Shown here piece by piece: positions 7,687 through 15,906 of a stretch of DNA of 64,000 bases. The notes below the pieces were generated by a model, which ran no database searches, was not told the DNA's origin, and was given only the letters and a program-made list of their open reading frames with translations. Source of the stretch: Anaerolineae bacterium (lineage in GTDB: Bacteria; Chloroflexota; Anaerolineae; Promineifilales; Promineifilaceae); contig JAUIAP010000012.1 in assembly GCA_030425205.1 (NCBI GenBank), forward strand, positions 1 through 64,000, in the 5' to 3' direction. Every line of letters starts with the position of its first letter. Position 1 is the stretch's first letter. A program made the position numbers and the translations under genes.

Positions 7687-8525
7687 TGCCCGCTCTCAAC
7701 CAAAAAATTGCCCACTTTTACGACCGCTCCTCCACCATCTGGGAGGAAACATGGGGCGAACACATGCACCATGGCTACTACGGCGCAGATGGCACGGTAG
7801 CCAAAGACCACTATCAGGCGCAAATCGACCTAATCGAAGAGTTACTGGCGTTTGGTAACGTCGGCACGCCCAAGCGCATCGTCGATCTTGGCTGTGGCAT
7901 CGGCGGCAGTGCGCTCTATCTCGCTGAAAAGTATAACGCAGAGGTGGTCGGCTTAACGCTCAGCCCATTTCAGGCAAGGCGTGCGACCGAACGCGCAGTG
8001 GCGGCGGGACTATCAGACCGCGTGCGCTTTGAAGTTGCCGACGCGCAAAACCCGCCGCTTGAGCGGGGCGCGTATGACCTAATTTGGTCGATGGAAAGCG
8101 GCGAACACATGTCGGACAAAAAGAAGTTCTTGCAGGTTTCGGCCGATCTGCTCAAACCCGGCGGCGTATTCTTGATGGCGACGTGGTGTCATCGCCCCAC
8201 ACCGCCCGCACTTTCCCGGCGCGATCACAAGCTGCTCAGGAACCTCTACCGTGATTATCATTTGCCGTACATCATCTCGTTGCCTGACTATGCGAAGATT
8301 GCTGAGAAAGTTGGGTTGGGAGCGGTGGAATCGGCCGATTGGTCACAAGCGGTCTCACCGTTTTGGATGGCGGTTGTTCGCTCTGCACTCAGTTGGCAAA
8401 GTGTCAAGGGGCTGCTCGACGCGGGTTTGCCGACCATCATTGGCGCATGGGCGATGAACTGGATGATTCGCGGCTATCGGCGCGGGCTGATTCGCTTTGG
8501 CGTGCTGCGCGGAGTGAAAAAATAA
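7686..8525 (+). CDS. VTE4-like (gamma-tocopherol methyltransferase type) methyltransferase
   Basis: A 279-residue SAM methyltransferase. Features shared with gamma-tocopherol methyltransferases and related MPBQ enzymes are KIAHFYDRSSTIWEETWGEH at the start, HMHHGYY, SAM motif VDLGCGIGGS (66-75), LTLSPFQARRA (91-100), WSMESGEHM near 137-145, ATWCHR near 170, and WSQAVSPFW. A family member could methylate the aromatic head group of a tocopherol or of a phytyl-benzoquinol. Since no cyclase gene is present nearby, an uncyclised quinol substrate is possible. ATG overlaps the preceding TAA by one base and its own TAA overlaps the next ATG, so the three genes are translationally linked. Confidence 0.87.
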   Translation: MPALNQKIAHFYDRSSTIWEETWGEHMHHGYYGADGTVAKDHYQAQIDLIEELLAFGNVGTPKRIVDLGCGIGGSALYLAEKYNAEVVGLTLSPFQARRATERAVAAGLSDRVRFEVADAQNPPLERGAYDLIWSMESGEHMSDKKKFLQVSADLLKPGGVFLMATWCHRPTPPALSRRDHKLLRNLYRDYHLPYIISLPDYAKIAEKVGLGAVESADWSQAVSPFWMAVVRSALSWQSVKGLLDAGLPTIIGAWAMNWMIRGYRRGLIRFGVLRGVKK

Positions 8526-9445
8526 TGCGTGTGCAACCCGTCCCCATCACACAGCCAGCGGCATGGCTTAGACAGTTCTGGCTTTTCGCGCGTCCCCACA
8601 CGATTATCGGGACGAGCCTGAGCGTCTTTTGCCTTTACCTGATTGCGGCGGCCGATTATGGGTTTGGTCAACTCCCTGCCCTTCTGCTCACATGGATCAG
8701 CTGTTTGGGTGCAAACGTTTTTATTGTCGGCCTGAACCAACTCACCGATGTCGAAATTGACCGCATCAACAAGCCCAAACTGCCGCTGGCCGCTGGCACA
8801 TTTACCATACAAACGGGCTGGATCATCGTCACCGTCTGCGTCATCATCTCGCTCATTATCGCGTTCGCCTACGGGCAGGAGCTGCTGATTACCGTCGTCG
8901 CCAGCCTGTTGATCGGCATCGCCTACTCGCTCCCGCCCATTCGTCTCAAACGCTTCTCGTTCTGGGCTGCCGCGTGCATTTTCATCGTGCGCGGCGTGAT
9001 CGTCAACGTGTTTCTATATCTGCACTTTCAACGCCTGCTTTTCCGTGCGGGAGCTTTGCCAGACCATATCGTGCTGCTAACTGCCTTTGTCTTTGGCCTG
9101 AGTTTGGCAATTGCATGGCTCAAAGATTTGCCCGACACAGAAGGGGATCGGCTCTATGAGATTGCGACGCTGTCGGTGCGTTTCGGCCGAAATCGCGTCC
9201 TCCAACTAACCCAAATTTTGCTCATCCTCTGCTATGGCGGCATGGTCATCGCGGGGCTGATCGGCGTACCAAACGTCAACAACGGCGTAATCGTCATCTC
9301 CCACCTGCTCATGGGCGGCTTCATCCTGTGGAAAAGCCGTGCGGTCGCACTTGACGACATCGCCTCCATCACGCGCTTCTACATGCTGATATGGACGTTT
9401 TTCTTCGCCGAATATATTCTCTACACAATCGCCGCATGGGTGTAG
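8525..9445 (+). CDS. Homogentisate prenyltransferase (VTE2/HPT-like, UbiA family)
   Basis: An integral-membrane prenyltransferase of 306 residues that would attach a prenyl or phytyl diphosphate to homogentisate with loss of CO2. The two Mg-diphosphate motifs are seen: NQLTDVEID at 71-79 and KDLPDTEGD near 203-211. The INKPKLPLAAG segment after motif 1 is typical of the homogentisate branch of the UbiA family and is not found in UbiA/MenA proper. Eight to nine hydrophobic helices are evident. The ATG used overlaps the VTE4-like stop codon; the much longer upstream extension of the frame is a shadow within that gene. Prenyl chain length and saturation cannot be inferred. Confidence 0.9.
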   Translation: MRVQPVPITQPAAWLRQFWLFARPHTIIGTSLSVFCLYLIAAADYGFGQLPALLLTWISCLGANVFIVGLNQLTDVEIDRINKPKLPLAAGTFTIQTGWIIVTVCVIISLIIAFAYGQELLITVVASLLIGIAYSLPPIRLKRFSFWAAACIFIVRGVIVNVFLYLHFQRLLFRAGALPDHIVLLTAFVFGLSLAIAWLKDLPDTEGDRLYEIATLSVRFGRNRVLQLTQILLILCYGGMVIAGLIGVPNVNNGVIVISHLLMGGFILWKSRAVALDDIASITRFYMLIWTFFFAEYILYTIAAWV

Positions 9446-9753
9446 GCAAAGAGATTGACCGCAGAGATCGCAGAGGGCACAGAGGAATAATGAGGGGAGG
9501 AGTAGATGGATGGACGAGCATAAGAGTGAGGAGAATCGGTTGATGCAAAAAAGACTTGTATGTCGTTTCTGGGTCTTTGGGAATACAAGGGGTGAGCAAC
9601 ACGTGGTGCGTGGTGCGTGGTGCATGACCAGAGGACAATACGCAATACGCAACACGCAATATCACGCAACCCCTCGAAATCCGAAAAATCCCCATTCTCT
9701 CTCCTTTCTTCTCTGCGTTCACCGTGTTCTCCGCGGTGAATCTCTCCAATAAT
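9446..9753. repeat. Intergenic region built of inverted and tandem short repeats
   Basis: No gene seen. The outer parts are divergent inverted copies of a GAGATTnACCGCrGAGA...CGCAGAG motif (about 9449-9485 and 9697-9747). The middle holds tandem units: GCGTGGTGCGTGGTGC (about 9605-9625) and repeats of ACGCAATACGCAACACGCAAT (about 9640-9665). The structure could fold into a long imperfect hairpin. It separates the prenyltransferase gene from the VTE5-like gene, so the latter may have its own transcript. Confidence 0.7.
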
Positions 9754-10413
9754 ATGCTAGGGTGGCTGATCGCTACGTTCTATGTGTTGGCAATCATCGG
9801 ACTGTCGGAAGGGCTGCGTCGTTGGCGCGGGTGGGGCAGCGATCTGACGCGCAAAGTGGTGCATATTGGCGTTGGGATGTTGATTTGGGCGGTGCCGTTC
9901 CTCTTCGAGTCACCTACCCCGTTTATCATCACTGCCCTGTTTTTCGCCGCGATCACACTGCTCGACCATCGCTATCACTTCTTCCCCGCCATGATGAGCA
10001 AGGACAACGAAAACACGCTTGGCACGTTTTATTTTCCGCTCGTCGCGGCGTTGGCAACGTGGCTGTTTTGGGATCGCCCTGCCCTGTTGGTCGCGTCGCT
10101 CATGCCGCTCGTTTGGGGAGATGGCATGGCAGAGCTAATTGGGCGGAATTTCGGCCGAAATCCCTACACCATCTTTAACCATACGCGCACCTTTGAGGGC
10201 AGTGCCGCCTTTGTCCTCTTTAGCTTCACCGCCACGCTGCTCGCCCTCACCCAACTGCCACACCCAACCCCAATCACGCTCGCATCTGCCCTGCTTCCCG
10301 CACTGTTTCTAAGCGTCACCACCGCAGTCATCGAAGCATTCTCCCCCAACGGCAGCGACAACGTCACAGTGACGATTGCCGCGATTGCGTTGTTTTCGGT
10401 GTGGCCTTTTTGA
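9754..10413 (+). CDS. VTE5-like phytol/prenol kinase (dolichol kinase-related membrane protein)
   Basis: A 219-residue polytopic membrane protein of the phosphatidate-cytidylyltransferase/dolichol-kinase superfamily that includes plant VTE5 (phytol kinase). Visible family signatures are DLTRKVVHIGVGM near 32-44, VWGDGMAELIGRNFGRNPY near 121-139 (CTP-binding GDG.A...GR..G) and RTFEGSAAF near 145-153. It probably phosphorylates a free isoprenoid alcohol, feeding a prenyl phosphate to the homogentisate prenyltransferase; the second kinase (VTE6) is not here. I chose the ATG at 9754 because upstream codons run through repeat DNA. Ends 36 bp from the convergent subtilase gene. Confidence 0.8.
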   Translation: MLGWLIATFYVLAIIGLSEGLRRWRGWGSDLTRKVVHIGVGMLIWAVPFLFESPTPFIITALFFAAITLLDHRYHFFPAMMSKDNENTLGTFYFPLVAALATWLFWDRPALLVASLMPLVWGDGMAELIGRNFGRNPYTIFNHTRTFEGSAAFVLFSFTATLLALTQLPHPTPITLASALLPALFLSVTTAVIEAFSPNGSDNVTVTIAAIALFSVWPF

Positions 10414-10449
10414 TGCTCTTCTAGCTGGTACGCTTAACGTTCATAACTG

Positions 10450-11955
10450 TTAACTTGCGTCTGCCGTCTCTGAGATGGTCAATTGGCTATTGTACCCCCC
10501 AGTCTCATCAAACGTTTTGAGCGGATTGGCGGGATCATCGATCCACTGCGACTCATCGAGCAGGAACTTGTAATGGTAGTCGCCTGCTGGCGGGAGGTCT
10601 ATTTGTAGCTGCCAGACGCCTTTTTCGGCCGATTCCATCTTATGCCGCTCCCAGCCATTCCAGCTACCGACAAGCTCTACGCTGCTTGCATCCTGGTTGT
10701 CCAGAATGAATGTCACCTGTGTGGCCTCAACAGCCGGAATCTGCTTATACTGCGTCAGCGTTGCATGTCGCTCACGCCGCGCACGTGCGACCGCACCCGA
10801 CACATTCAGCACGCCCGCACCTTGCTTTTCGCGGGGCGCATCCGCAATTGGCCGTGCCGTTTCTTGCAAGATTTGGCGAATCATCGGCGGCGTGAGCGCG
10901 TCATTGGCTTCGATCATGCAGGCGACCGCACTCGCCACAATCGGTGCGGCAAAGCTCGTGCCATCCACATGCTGATAATGTTGCGTGATCAACTTGAGTT
11001 CGCTAATGCGCTCACCTATCCCTTCCTCATTGCGATGAGTAAAGAGCGCTTCCGCTTCTTCTGCAACCTGCGTTTTGGGCAGCACGGGTGCGGCAATCCA
11101 GATGCTCGGCGCGACTAGCTCAGGCTTAATCGCGTCAGAGATGCCGCTGCCATAATTGCTGTGCCAAAGTTCGATTTTGTCATTACCAAAATCGTTTTGG
11201 TCGTCAATGCCGCCAATCGTCAACGCTTGTGGCGCGGTAGCTGGTGGCACGAGCTTGCGCTGGCCATCATTGCCAGAGGCCGCCACAACGACAACGCCTG
11301 CTGCAACAAGCTCGGCAACGGCAACATCAATCGGGTTATCGTGCAACGGCACATCTTCGCCCGGCAGCGAGATGTTAACCACGCGGATGTTGAACTGTTT
11401 GTGATTGTCTAGAATCCAGTTAAGCGCACGTACAATTGCCTCGTCACCAATGTCCCCTTCAAAAGGACGCGCTTGGATAAGAACAATATCGGCCGAACTC
11501 GCCAATCCGGGAAACAGCCCATGACACATATACCCATTGCCAGCCGCCGCCATACTTGTCATCGTACCGTGCCACTGACGATCGTACCCTTCATCCCAAT
11601 GCGGCCATTCGGGTGAGTCATCCGCGTCAAATTGCCGCATATCGACGGGATCTTCCGTCGCGTTGACCCATGCGCGAATGCGGTTGGTTGGTTGTGTCAG
11701 GTCTGGGTGTGGATAAAACCCGGTGTCGATCATTGCAATCGTCACGCCCTTGCCTCTATAACGCGAATCGCTATGCAGGCGCAGCGGCGTCGGAATCACG
11801 CGCAGCACCGACTCTATATCCAGCGGCCACATCGACTGAATCTGCCTGTACAAGGCATCATCAGAACTGTTGAGATATTTGACGAGCAAGTCGCGTTGTT
11901 CACACGCGGGGCAGTAGTCGTCAACGGAATAAAAATGAGGAAAGTCAATCGCCAT
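10450..11955 (-). CDS. Subtilisin-like serine protease fused to a C-terminal CBM48-like domain
   Basis: A 501-residue S8 peptidase. The catalytic set is intact: Asp77 in AMIDTG, His129 in QWHGTMT, oxyanion Asn229 in ASGND, Ser334 in GTSFAAP. There is no signal peptide, so it is either cytoplasmic or exported by an unknown route. From about 408 to 495 it carries an AMPK/CBM48-like carbohydrate-binding domain (VELVGSWNGW, GDYHYKFLLD, WIDDPANPLK), usually seen in glycogen-active enzymes. An N-terminal CxxC (CPAC, 15-18) is notable. ATG 11955 has an AGGA ribosome site; the frame extends upstream to 12015 but without one. It may process proteins bound to glycogen or surface glucans (inference). 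Confidence 0.85.
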   Translation of the reverse strand: MAIDFPHFYSVDDYCPACEQRDLLVKYLNSSDDALYRQIQSMWPLDIESVLRVIPTPLRLHSDSRYRGKGVTIAMIDTGFYPHPDLTQPTNRIRAWVNATEDPVDMRQFDADDSPEWPHWDEGYDRQWHGTMTSMAAAGNGYMCHGLFPGLASSADIVLIQARPFEGDIGDEAIVRALNWILDNHKQFNIRVVNISLPGEDVPLHDNPIDVAVAELVAAGVVVVAASGNDGQRKLVPPATAPQALTIGGIDDQNDFGNDKIELWHSNYGSGISDAIKPELVAPSIWIAAPVLPKTQVAEEAEALFTHRNEEGIGERISELKLITQHYQHVDGTSFAAPIVASAVACMIEANDALTPPMIRQILQETARPIADAPREKQGAGVLNVSGAVARARRERHATLTQYKQIPAVEATQVTFILDNQDASSVELVGSWNGWERHKMESAEKGVWQLQIDLPPAGDYHYKFLLDESQWIDDPANPLKTFDETGGYNSQLTISETADAS

Positions 11956-12482
11956 TGATGGAAATCCTGTCGTTAATGTGCCACGAATCACATCGCGCCT
12001 GTTCGGTCGCCGCAATCATTGCTGCAACGTGGTCACAGTGGAACAATTCGTGAAACAGAGTGTTGTCATGCCAATATAGACCGCATGTCATGTAAACTGC
12101 ATCAAGCGTCGGTCGTAAAGTTCTTATTGTCGTTTAGCGCTTTCAGTTTGCTTAAATTTGGGAAAAGATAGGACTCACGCACTCTTAGCTTGTCGAAGGG
12201 TATTGACTGGAGAATGAAATGGCTTCGACAGGCTCAGTCAACGTCACTGGACGCAATTATGTAAGTCCCTAAACTCAACCTTATACTAGCCAAATCCGCC
12301 GCCGACTGCCACGTCAATAATCTAGTGCTAAGGTGCTACCTCGTTGCACTGGAAACAGATTGGCACGTCACAATTCGGCCGAATGGCAGCCTGTATGACA
12401 TTCTGCAACTTATGATGTGACAAACGGCACGTCACCGCCCCCCCCTCTCCCCTTACAATTGAATTATGAGATTAACAATATG

Positions 12483-12510
12483 TGTTTCGAGATTTCCATA
12501 TCCCGAAACA
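12483..12510. promoter_or_regulatory. Operator-like imperfect inverted repeat
   Basis: Arms beginning TGTTTCG (12483) and ending CGAAACA (12510) pair over about 10 of 12 positions around a short centre. It lies 100 bp upstream of the cyclic-nucleotide-binding gene in AT-rich DNA, a plausible protein-binding site, but no regulator can be assigned. Confidence 0.4.
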
Positions 12511-12572
12511 ATTGCACAGTGGAGTGAACCCACAGGTTATATCTTAAAGCGTGTTGATGCACGCTTCCATCC

Positions 12573-12600
12573 ATAGCCACATGCTCGAGCATGTGGCTAT
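12573..12600. repeat. Perfect 28-bp palindrome
   Basis: Both halves (ATAGCCACATGCTC and its exact complement) meet with no loop at the centre CTCGAG. It ends 8 bp before the chosen ATG of the next gene and includes an alternative ATG at 12591. It could be an operator, a cruciform, or a terminator for an upstream transcript; no T run follows directly. Confidence 0.75.
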
Positions 12601-12608
12601 TCTTAATC

Positions 12609-13094
12609 ATGCGACAGTCATTAAACATTCGCCGTGTCATGTTACAGAATCCACTTTTCCGCGATTTGTCCCAGCCGCAGCTTGCCGCGCTGACCCATTG
12701 CGCTCGGTTGACCTGTTTTGAGCGTGGGGAGTGGGTTGCGTCGAGCGGTGATTCGGCCGATCAGTTCTTCATCCTGCTCAATGGCAAGGTGCGACTGACC
12801 CAGCCAGTCCCTAACGAGGGCAATGTGACGATTATGACGCTGGGCAAGCATGATTTGTTGGGTTGGTCATGGCTCTTCCCGCCGCATGCGTGGCGATTGG
12901 ATGCGCAGGCATTGACGAATGTAGATGCGGTTTGTTTTGATGCGAGCTGTGTGCGCGGGCTGGCTCGTGCCGATCATGAACTCGGCTATCAACTGACGCG
13001 CCGTTTTTCGACCACGATGTTGTCCCATTTACAGTCAGCGTATGACCAACTGCGCGAACTGGCGCGGTATTCAGCGTTGGCAGGTGAGGTATGA
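12609..13094 (+). CDS. Stand-alone cyclic-nucleotide-binding (CRP-type) domain protein
   Basis: A 161-residue protein with a cupin-like CRP sensor domain: NPLFRDLSQPQLAAL, then FERGEWVASSGDSADQFFILLNGKVRLT (phosphate-cassette region) and LGKHDLLGWSWLF. It stops after the dimerisation helix and has no HTH DNA-binding domain, so it is not a normal CRP/FNR factor. The key Arg of a cAMP site is not evident, so the ligand is unknown. Starts at 12591, 12609 and 12639 are all possible and none has a clear ribosome site; I chose 12609 because 12591 lies in a palindrome. Its TGA overlaps the ATG of the next gene (ATGA), suggesting they act together. Confidence 0.75.
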   Translation: MRQSLNIRRVMLQNPLFRDLSQPQLAALTHCARLTCFERGEWVASSGDSADQFFILLNGKVRLTQPVPNEGNVTIMTLGKHDLLGWSWLFPPHAWRLDAQALTNVDAVCFDASCVRGLARADHELGYQLTRRFSTTMLSHLQSAYDQLRELARYSALAGEV

Positions 13095-13357
13095 AGATGA
13101 TACATCCTGTCCTGTTTCTGCCAGAGGGATATGAATTCCCAGAGAACGACGTGTTGCATGGGCGGAACTGGCCTGTGTATGATGGGTTTGCCAAGCTAGA
13201 GCGCGACCCAGTCTATGATGAGAAGCGCTTTCCATTTGAGCCGCCACAACCAGTTGAATGGGAGGGAACCAGATTTTTCGAGGGAGATTTTGAGGATGAA
13301 TGGTCTATGTTCGATTCGGCCGAAATACTGCTAGACATACTGCCTGACGTGCTTTGA
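13091..13357 (+). CDS. Small acidic protein of unknown function
   Basis: An 88-residue acidic protein rich in Pro, Phe, Trp, Asp and Glu (PEGYEFPEND, WPVYDGFAKLERDPVYDE, FFEGDFEDEWSMFDSAEI). No signal peptide, membrane helix or known domain is visible. Translation is coupled to the preceding cyclic-nucleotide-binding protein by an ATGA overlap, so it may be its partner. The amphipathic C-terminus (SAEILLDILPDVL) could be a docking peptide; that is speculation. Confidence 0.65.
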   Translation: MKMIHPVLFLPEGYEFPENDVLHGRNWPVYDGFAKLERDPVYDEKRFPFEPPQPVEWEGTRFFEGDFEDEWSMFDSAEILLDILPDVL

Positions 13358-13650
13358 TTTTCGGCCGAACCGGCATCGCCTCACGCTTCTTGGCTGACGA
13401 ATGCGGCTAGCTCAAGAAACTGCCTTGCCCAGCGATGGTACGTGGTCGACCGCAGCACGCAATCTCTCTGCGCGTGGAAACAAACAAATGTTGCGACCCA
13501 ATCACAACAAATGTTGTGGCCCAACCCCACCATTTAGCGGGTTTCACAACGACAGATCGGTAGTACGATAAGCCAATCAATGCCTGATGCATTTGAGTGA
13601 TTTTGGCGAGAGGTACCGAGACGCAGAAAGCGAACTGATAGGGGATCAAC
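13358..13650. other. Intergenic region, no gene supported
   Basis: Contains a TCGGCCGA copy at 13361 and a divergent direct repeat of ACAAATGTTGyGrCCCA (about 13489-13536). The single open frame on the minus strand has no ribosome site or recognisable protein and is not called. Confidence 0.5.
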
Positions 13651-14115
13651 ATGGTAACCGCAAGCGAACGACTCAACCAACCTGTCTATTTCTACGGCGA
13701 CCGCGTTGGACGTATCTGCGACTATTGGCTTGACTCATCGCTTCAGCACATTGTGGGGGTTACGGTGGGCAGGGGTTGGGTCGGCTTGGGCCGCCGTAAA
13801 TGGACAATCCCATACACCGCCATTTTTGCGTGGCAAGCTCGCAGTTTGTCCATGGGCAATCCGGAAATACTAGACGATACGACGCAACTGGTCCGCTTTC
13901 ATCTGCTCCGTCAACAGCGCGTCATCGTTGACGGGCGACCACACGGGCGTATTTCAGATATCTTGTTTGGGGCGGATGGTGCGGTGTTGGGGCTGAGTGC
14001 GGCGCGTTTCGGCCGATTTGGTAACTACATCTTTACCCCCGAATCGATCGAGGCAATGGGCAGTTCCAAAACGCCCCTTGTGGTCAACACATCGCGTCAT
14101 TTGCTGGCGATCTAA
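13651..14115 (+). CDS. PRC-barrel-like domain protein
   Basis: A 154-residue protein with two PRC-barrel-like beta repeats: residues 8-60 (QPVYFYGDRVGRICDYWLD, WTIPYTAIFAW) and 85-140 (RVIVDGRPHGRISDILFG, FGRFGNYIFTPESI). Such domains mediate protein-protein or RNA contacts and are often stress-linked in bacteria. No membrane segment. The ATG follows AGGGGA by about 6 nt. A strong terminator ends the gene at 14141-14178, so it is probably a single-gene transcript. Confidence 0.75.
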   Translation: MVTASERLNQPVYFYGDRVGRICDYWLDSSLQHIVGVTVGRGWVGLGRRKWTIPYTAIFAWQARSLSMGNPEILDDTTQLVRFHLLRQQRVIVDGRPHGRISDILFGADGAVLGLSAARFGRFGNYIFTPESIEAMGSSKTPLVVNTSRHLLAI

Positions 14116-14140
14116 AGTGTTATGGTGTATTAGGCCTCCC

Positions 14141-14178
14141 AAGCGGCTAACTCTGAAGACGGGTTAGCCGCTTTTTTT
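14141..14178 (+). terminator. Rho-independent terminator of the PRC-barrel gene
   Basis: An 11-bp stem AAGCGGCTAAC / GTTAGCCGCTT with an 11-nt loop is followed by a T run, 25 bp after the stop codon. Classic intrinsic terminator. Confidence 0.9.
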
Positions 14179-14355
14179 ATACCAATTGGCTCCTAACCAA
14201 CCTCGCGCACAAAGTTCAGGTCGTTAGAGGCGCTGTAAAGCGTTGCGTTCTTATGACGCAAAACGTCGCAATACGCTCGGTGGGATTGCGACGTTGATTA
14301 AGATGGTCTTCTATTGGGACGAAAGTGGCGAATACTTCGTGACGCGAACCCGTTT

Positions 14356-14490
14356 TTAGTGGACAGCTTGTGCCACGCGTACGATGACGGGTGCCAGGAA
14401 AACGATCAGCATAAATATCGCAAAGAGTTTATAGGCCGTGTTCTTGCGCCACCATGAGACCTGTTTCTTTTTGCTCTTATTTTTCTTCAT
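14356..14490 (-). CDS. Small membrane protein (44 residues)
   Basis: A short frame beginning ATG at 14490 with GAGG 8 nt upstream. The protein starts MKKNKSKKKQVSWWRKN, a strongly basic end that should stay in the cytoplasm, followed by a single hydrophobic helix (LFAIFMLIVFLAPVIV) and a short tail. Codons are used normally and the stop is TAA. Nothing can be said about function; the form resembles small regulatory or complex-stabilising membrane peptides. It stands alone between the PRC-barrel terminator and the VOC gene. Confidence 0.6.
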   Translation of the reverse strand: MKKNKSKKKQVSWWRKNTAYKLFAIFMLIVFLAPVIVRVAQAVH

Positions 14491-14719
14491 CTTACAACCT
14501 CATTCAAAGCAGAACGATCTTTGAGTTCCTCAAATGGGAACCGGTTTAGCGAATATCATCATATTCACCGCTCGTCGCGGCGTTATATCGCTTTTTCTAT
14601 AGGATAATCGTGAAATGGAGAGGGGAAAACAGCCGAATGTTGTCAGCGACCATCAACATTTGTTGTGATTCTGGCGATTCGTCTTTAATTGAGGCGATTC
14701 TGGATCGTAAGCTGGTGAG

Positions 14720-15121
14720 CTATTTTTTGTTTTTCTCGTCCCAGATCTTAGGCTCCCAAAGTTCGATCTTGTTGCCTTCGGGATCCATGATCCAAGCGAA
14801 CCCACCATTTTCATGATACTCTGGGCCCTGAAGTATGTCGATTCCAGCAGCGGTTAATTGTTCGATCATCGCCTCTAAGTCATCGACACGATAATTGATC
14901 ATGAAAGAGGATTTGCTAGGGCTGAACCAATCGCTGTCGTGGTCTGCGACGTGCCAGACGGTGTTTCCCTTGTCCTCCGCAACGTCATCTTCCCATCTCA
15001 AAATGGCAGCACCAAACGGCTCCATTTGCAGACCTAGATGTTTCGCATACCATGCCGACAGACGCTTTCCCTCACCTTTTGATAAAAAGAAGACACCACC
15101 GATTCCTGTAACTTTAGCCAT
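14720..15121 (-). CDS. VOC (glyoxalase/bleomycin-resistance) family protein
   Basis: A 133-residue single VOC fold with two beta-alpha-beta repeats: GIGGVFFLSKGEGKRLSAWYAKHLG at the N-terminal half and SSFMINYRVDDLEAMIEQL...GGFAWIMDPEGNKIELWEP at the C-terminal half. The DPEGNKIELWEP ending with a metal-ligand Glu is the family hallmark. Substrate unknown; could be a lyase, dioxygenase or antibiotic-binding protein. I start at 15121 (MAKVTGIGG), preceded by AGAAGGTG; the ATG at 15163 adds 14 unlikely residues. Confidence 0.85.
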   Translation of the reverse strand: MAKVTGIGGVFFLSKGEGKRLSAWYAKHLGLQMEPFGAAILRWEDDVAEDKGNTVWHVADHDSDWFSPSKSSFMINYRVDDLEAMIEQLTAAGIDILQGPEYHENGGFAWIMDPEGNKIELWEPKIWDEKNKK

Positions 15122-15258
15122 GATTTCACCTTCTATTGCAATCGCAAGAATAACGTCGTGCAATTATAACAGCGAGACGTTGTATTATCGCTTGTAGATG
15201 TGGAGCCATGGGTAAAATCGGCCGAAAATCGTCAGCAACCAGCAACACGTGTCACGAG

Positions 15259-15906
15259 TTACTCGTCGTCGAGTGACGCGATCCCAGAGCGCAAGGCATA
15301 AAGTGTCGCCTGTGTGCGGCTGGCGACGTGGAGCTTGCTCAAGATATGGCTCACATACGCCCGCACCGTGCTCTCGCTCAGCGACAGCCGCTCCGCGATC
15401 TCCTGATTGGCGTAGCCACGCGCCACCAGTTTGAGCGTGTCGAGTTCACGTTCGGTCAGCGGTTCTGTCGTGGGATGGGAAGGGGCAGGATGATTCATCT
15501 CTTGCAACAGGCGCATCGCAATATCGGCCGAAATGCTCGAATGCCCCGCGTGCAGATCGCGGATGGCGGTCAAAATATCATGCGATGGCGCATCTTTGAG
15601 CAAATACCCATCCGCTCCCGCCTTAATCGCGGCAAAGACATGCTCGTTATCCCCGAAGCTAGTGACGATTAAAATTTTGGTCTTGGGCAATGCGCTCTTA
15701 ATCAGCGGGATCAGTTCCGTGCCGCTTTTGCCCGGCATTTGCAGGTCGAGCAGCACCACGTCGGGGGTGAGCAGTTTGATGCGCGTCAAAGCGGTATCCC
15801 CATCGGCCGCCTCCCCCACAAGCTCGATGTCGGGATGTCCCAGCAGCAAAAAGCGCACGCCTTTGCGTACCAGTTCGTGGTCATCTGCCTGAAAAACGCG
15901 AATCAT
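15259..15906 (-). CDS. NarL/LuxR-type response regulator
   Basis: A 215-residue two-component regulator. The receiver has acidic pair DD at 8-9, phospho-acceptor Asp54 in VLLDLQMPG, Thr/Ser in VTSFG near 82 and Lys in LLKD near 104. The output is a LuxR-type HTH from about 148 (LTERELDTLKLVARGYANQEIAERLSLS...TVRAYVSHILSKL). Its ATG overlaps the stop of the upstream kinase gene by 4 bp, so they form one operon. Strong resemblance to the regulator at 38766-39410 indicates a paralogous pair. Confidence 0.95.
   Translation of the reverse strand: MIRVFQADDHELVRKGVRFLLLGHPDIELVGEAADGDTALTRIKLLTPDVVLLDLQMPGKSGTELIPLIKSALPKTKILIVTSFGDNEHVFAAIKAGADGYLLKDAPSHDILTAIRDLHAGHSSISADIAMRLLQEMNHPAPSHPTTEPLTERELDTLKLVARGYANQEIAERLSLSESTVRAYVSHILSKLHVASRTQATLYALRSGIASLDDE

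Larger units (their letters stand above)
11956..12608. other. Intergenic region with several inverted repeats, no gene seen
   Basis: About 650 bp between the subtilase and the cyclic-nucleotide-binding gene, with stops in all frames. It contains an inverted pair of CTTCGACARGCT (12187-12198 and 12223-12234), one TCGGCCGA at 12375, a C-run near 12440, an operator-like inverted repeat at 12483-12510, a small hairpin with AAGCGTG arms at 12547-12566 and a perfect 28-bp palindrome at 12573-12600. Confidence 0.6.

Noticed and set aside
9600-9670. Tandem GCGTGGTGCGTGGTGC and ACGCAAT repeats as a CRISPR remnant
   Set aside because: Units are of 7-8 bp and without spacers; no cas genes in the window.
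13407-13676. 89-residue open frame on the minus strand
   Set aside because: No ribosome site, no recognisable protein features, and it runs into the PRC-barrel gene; probably chance.
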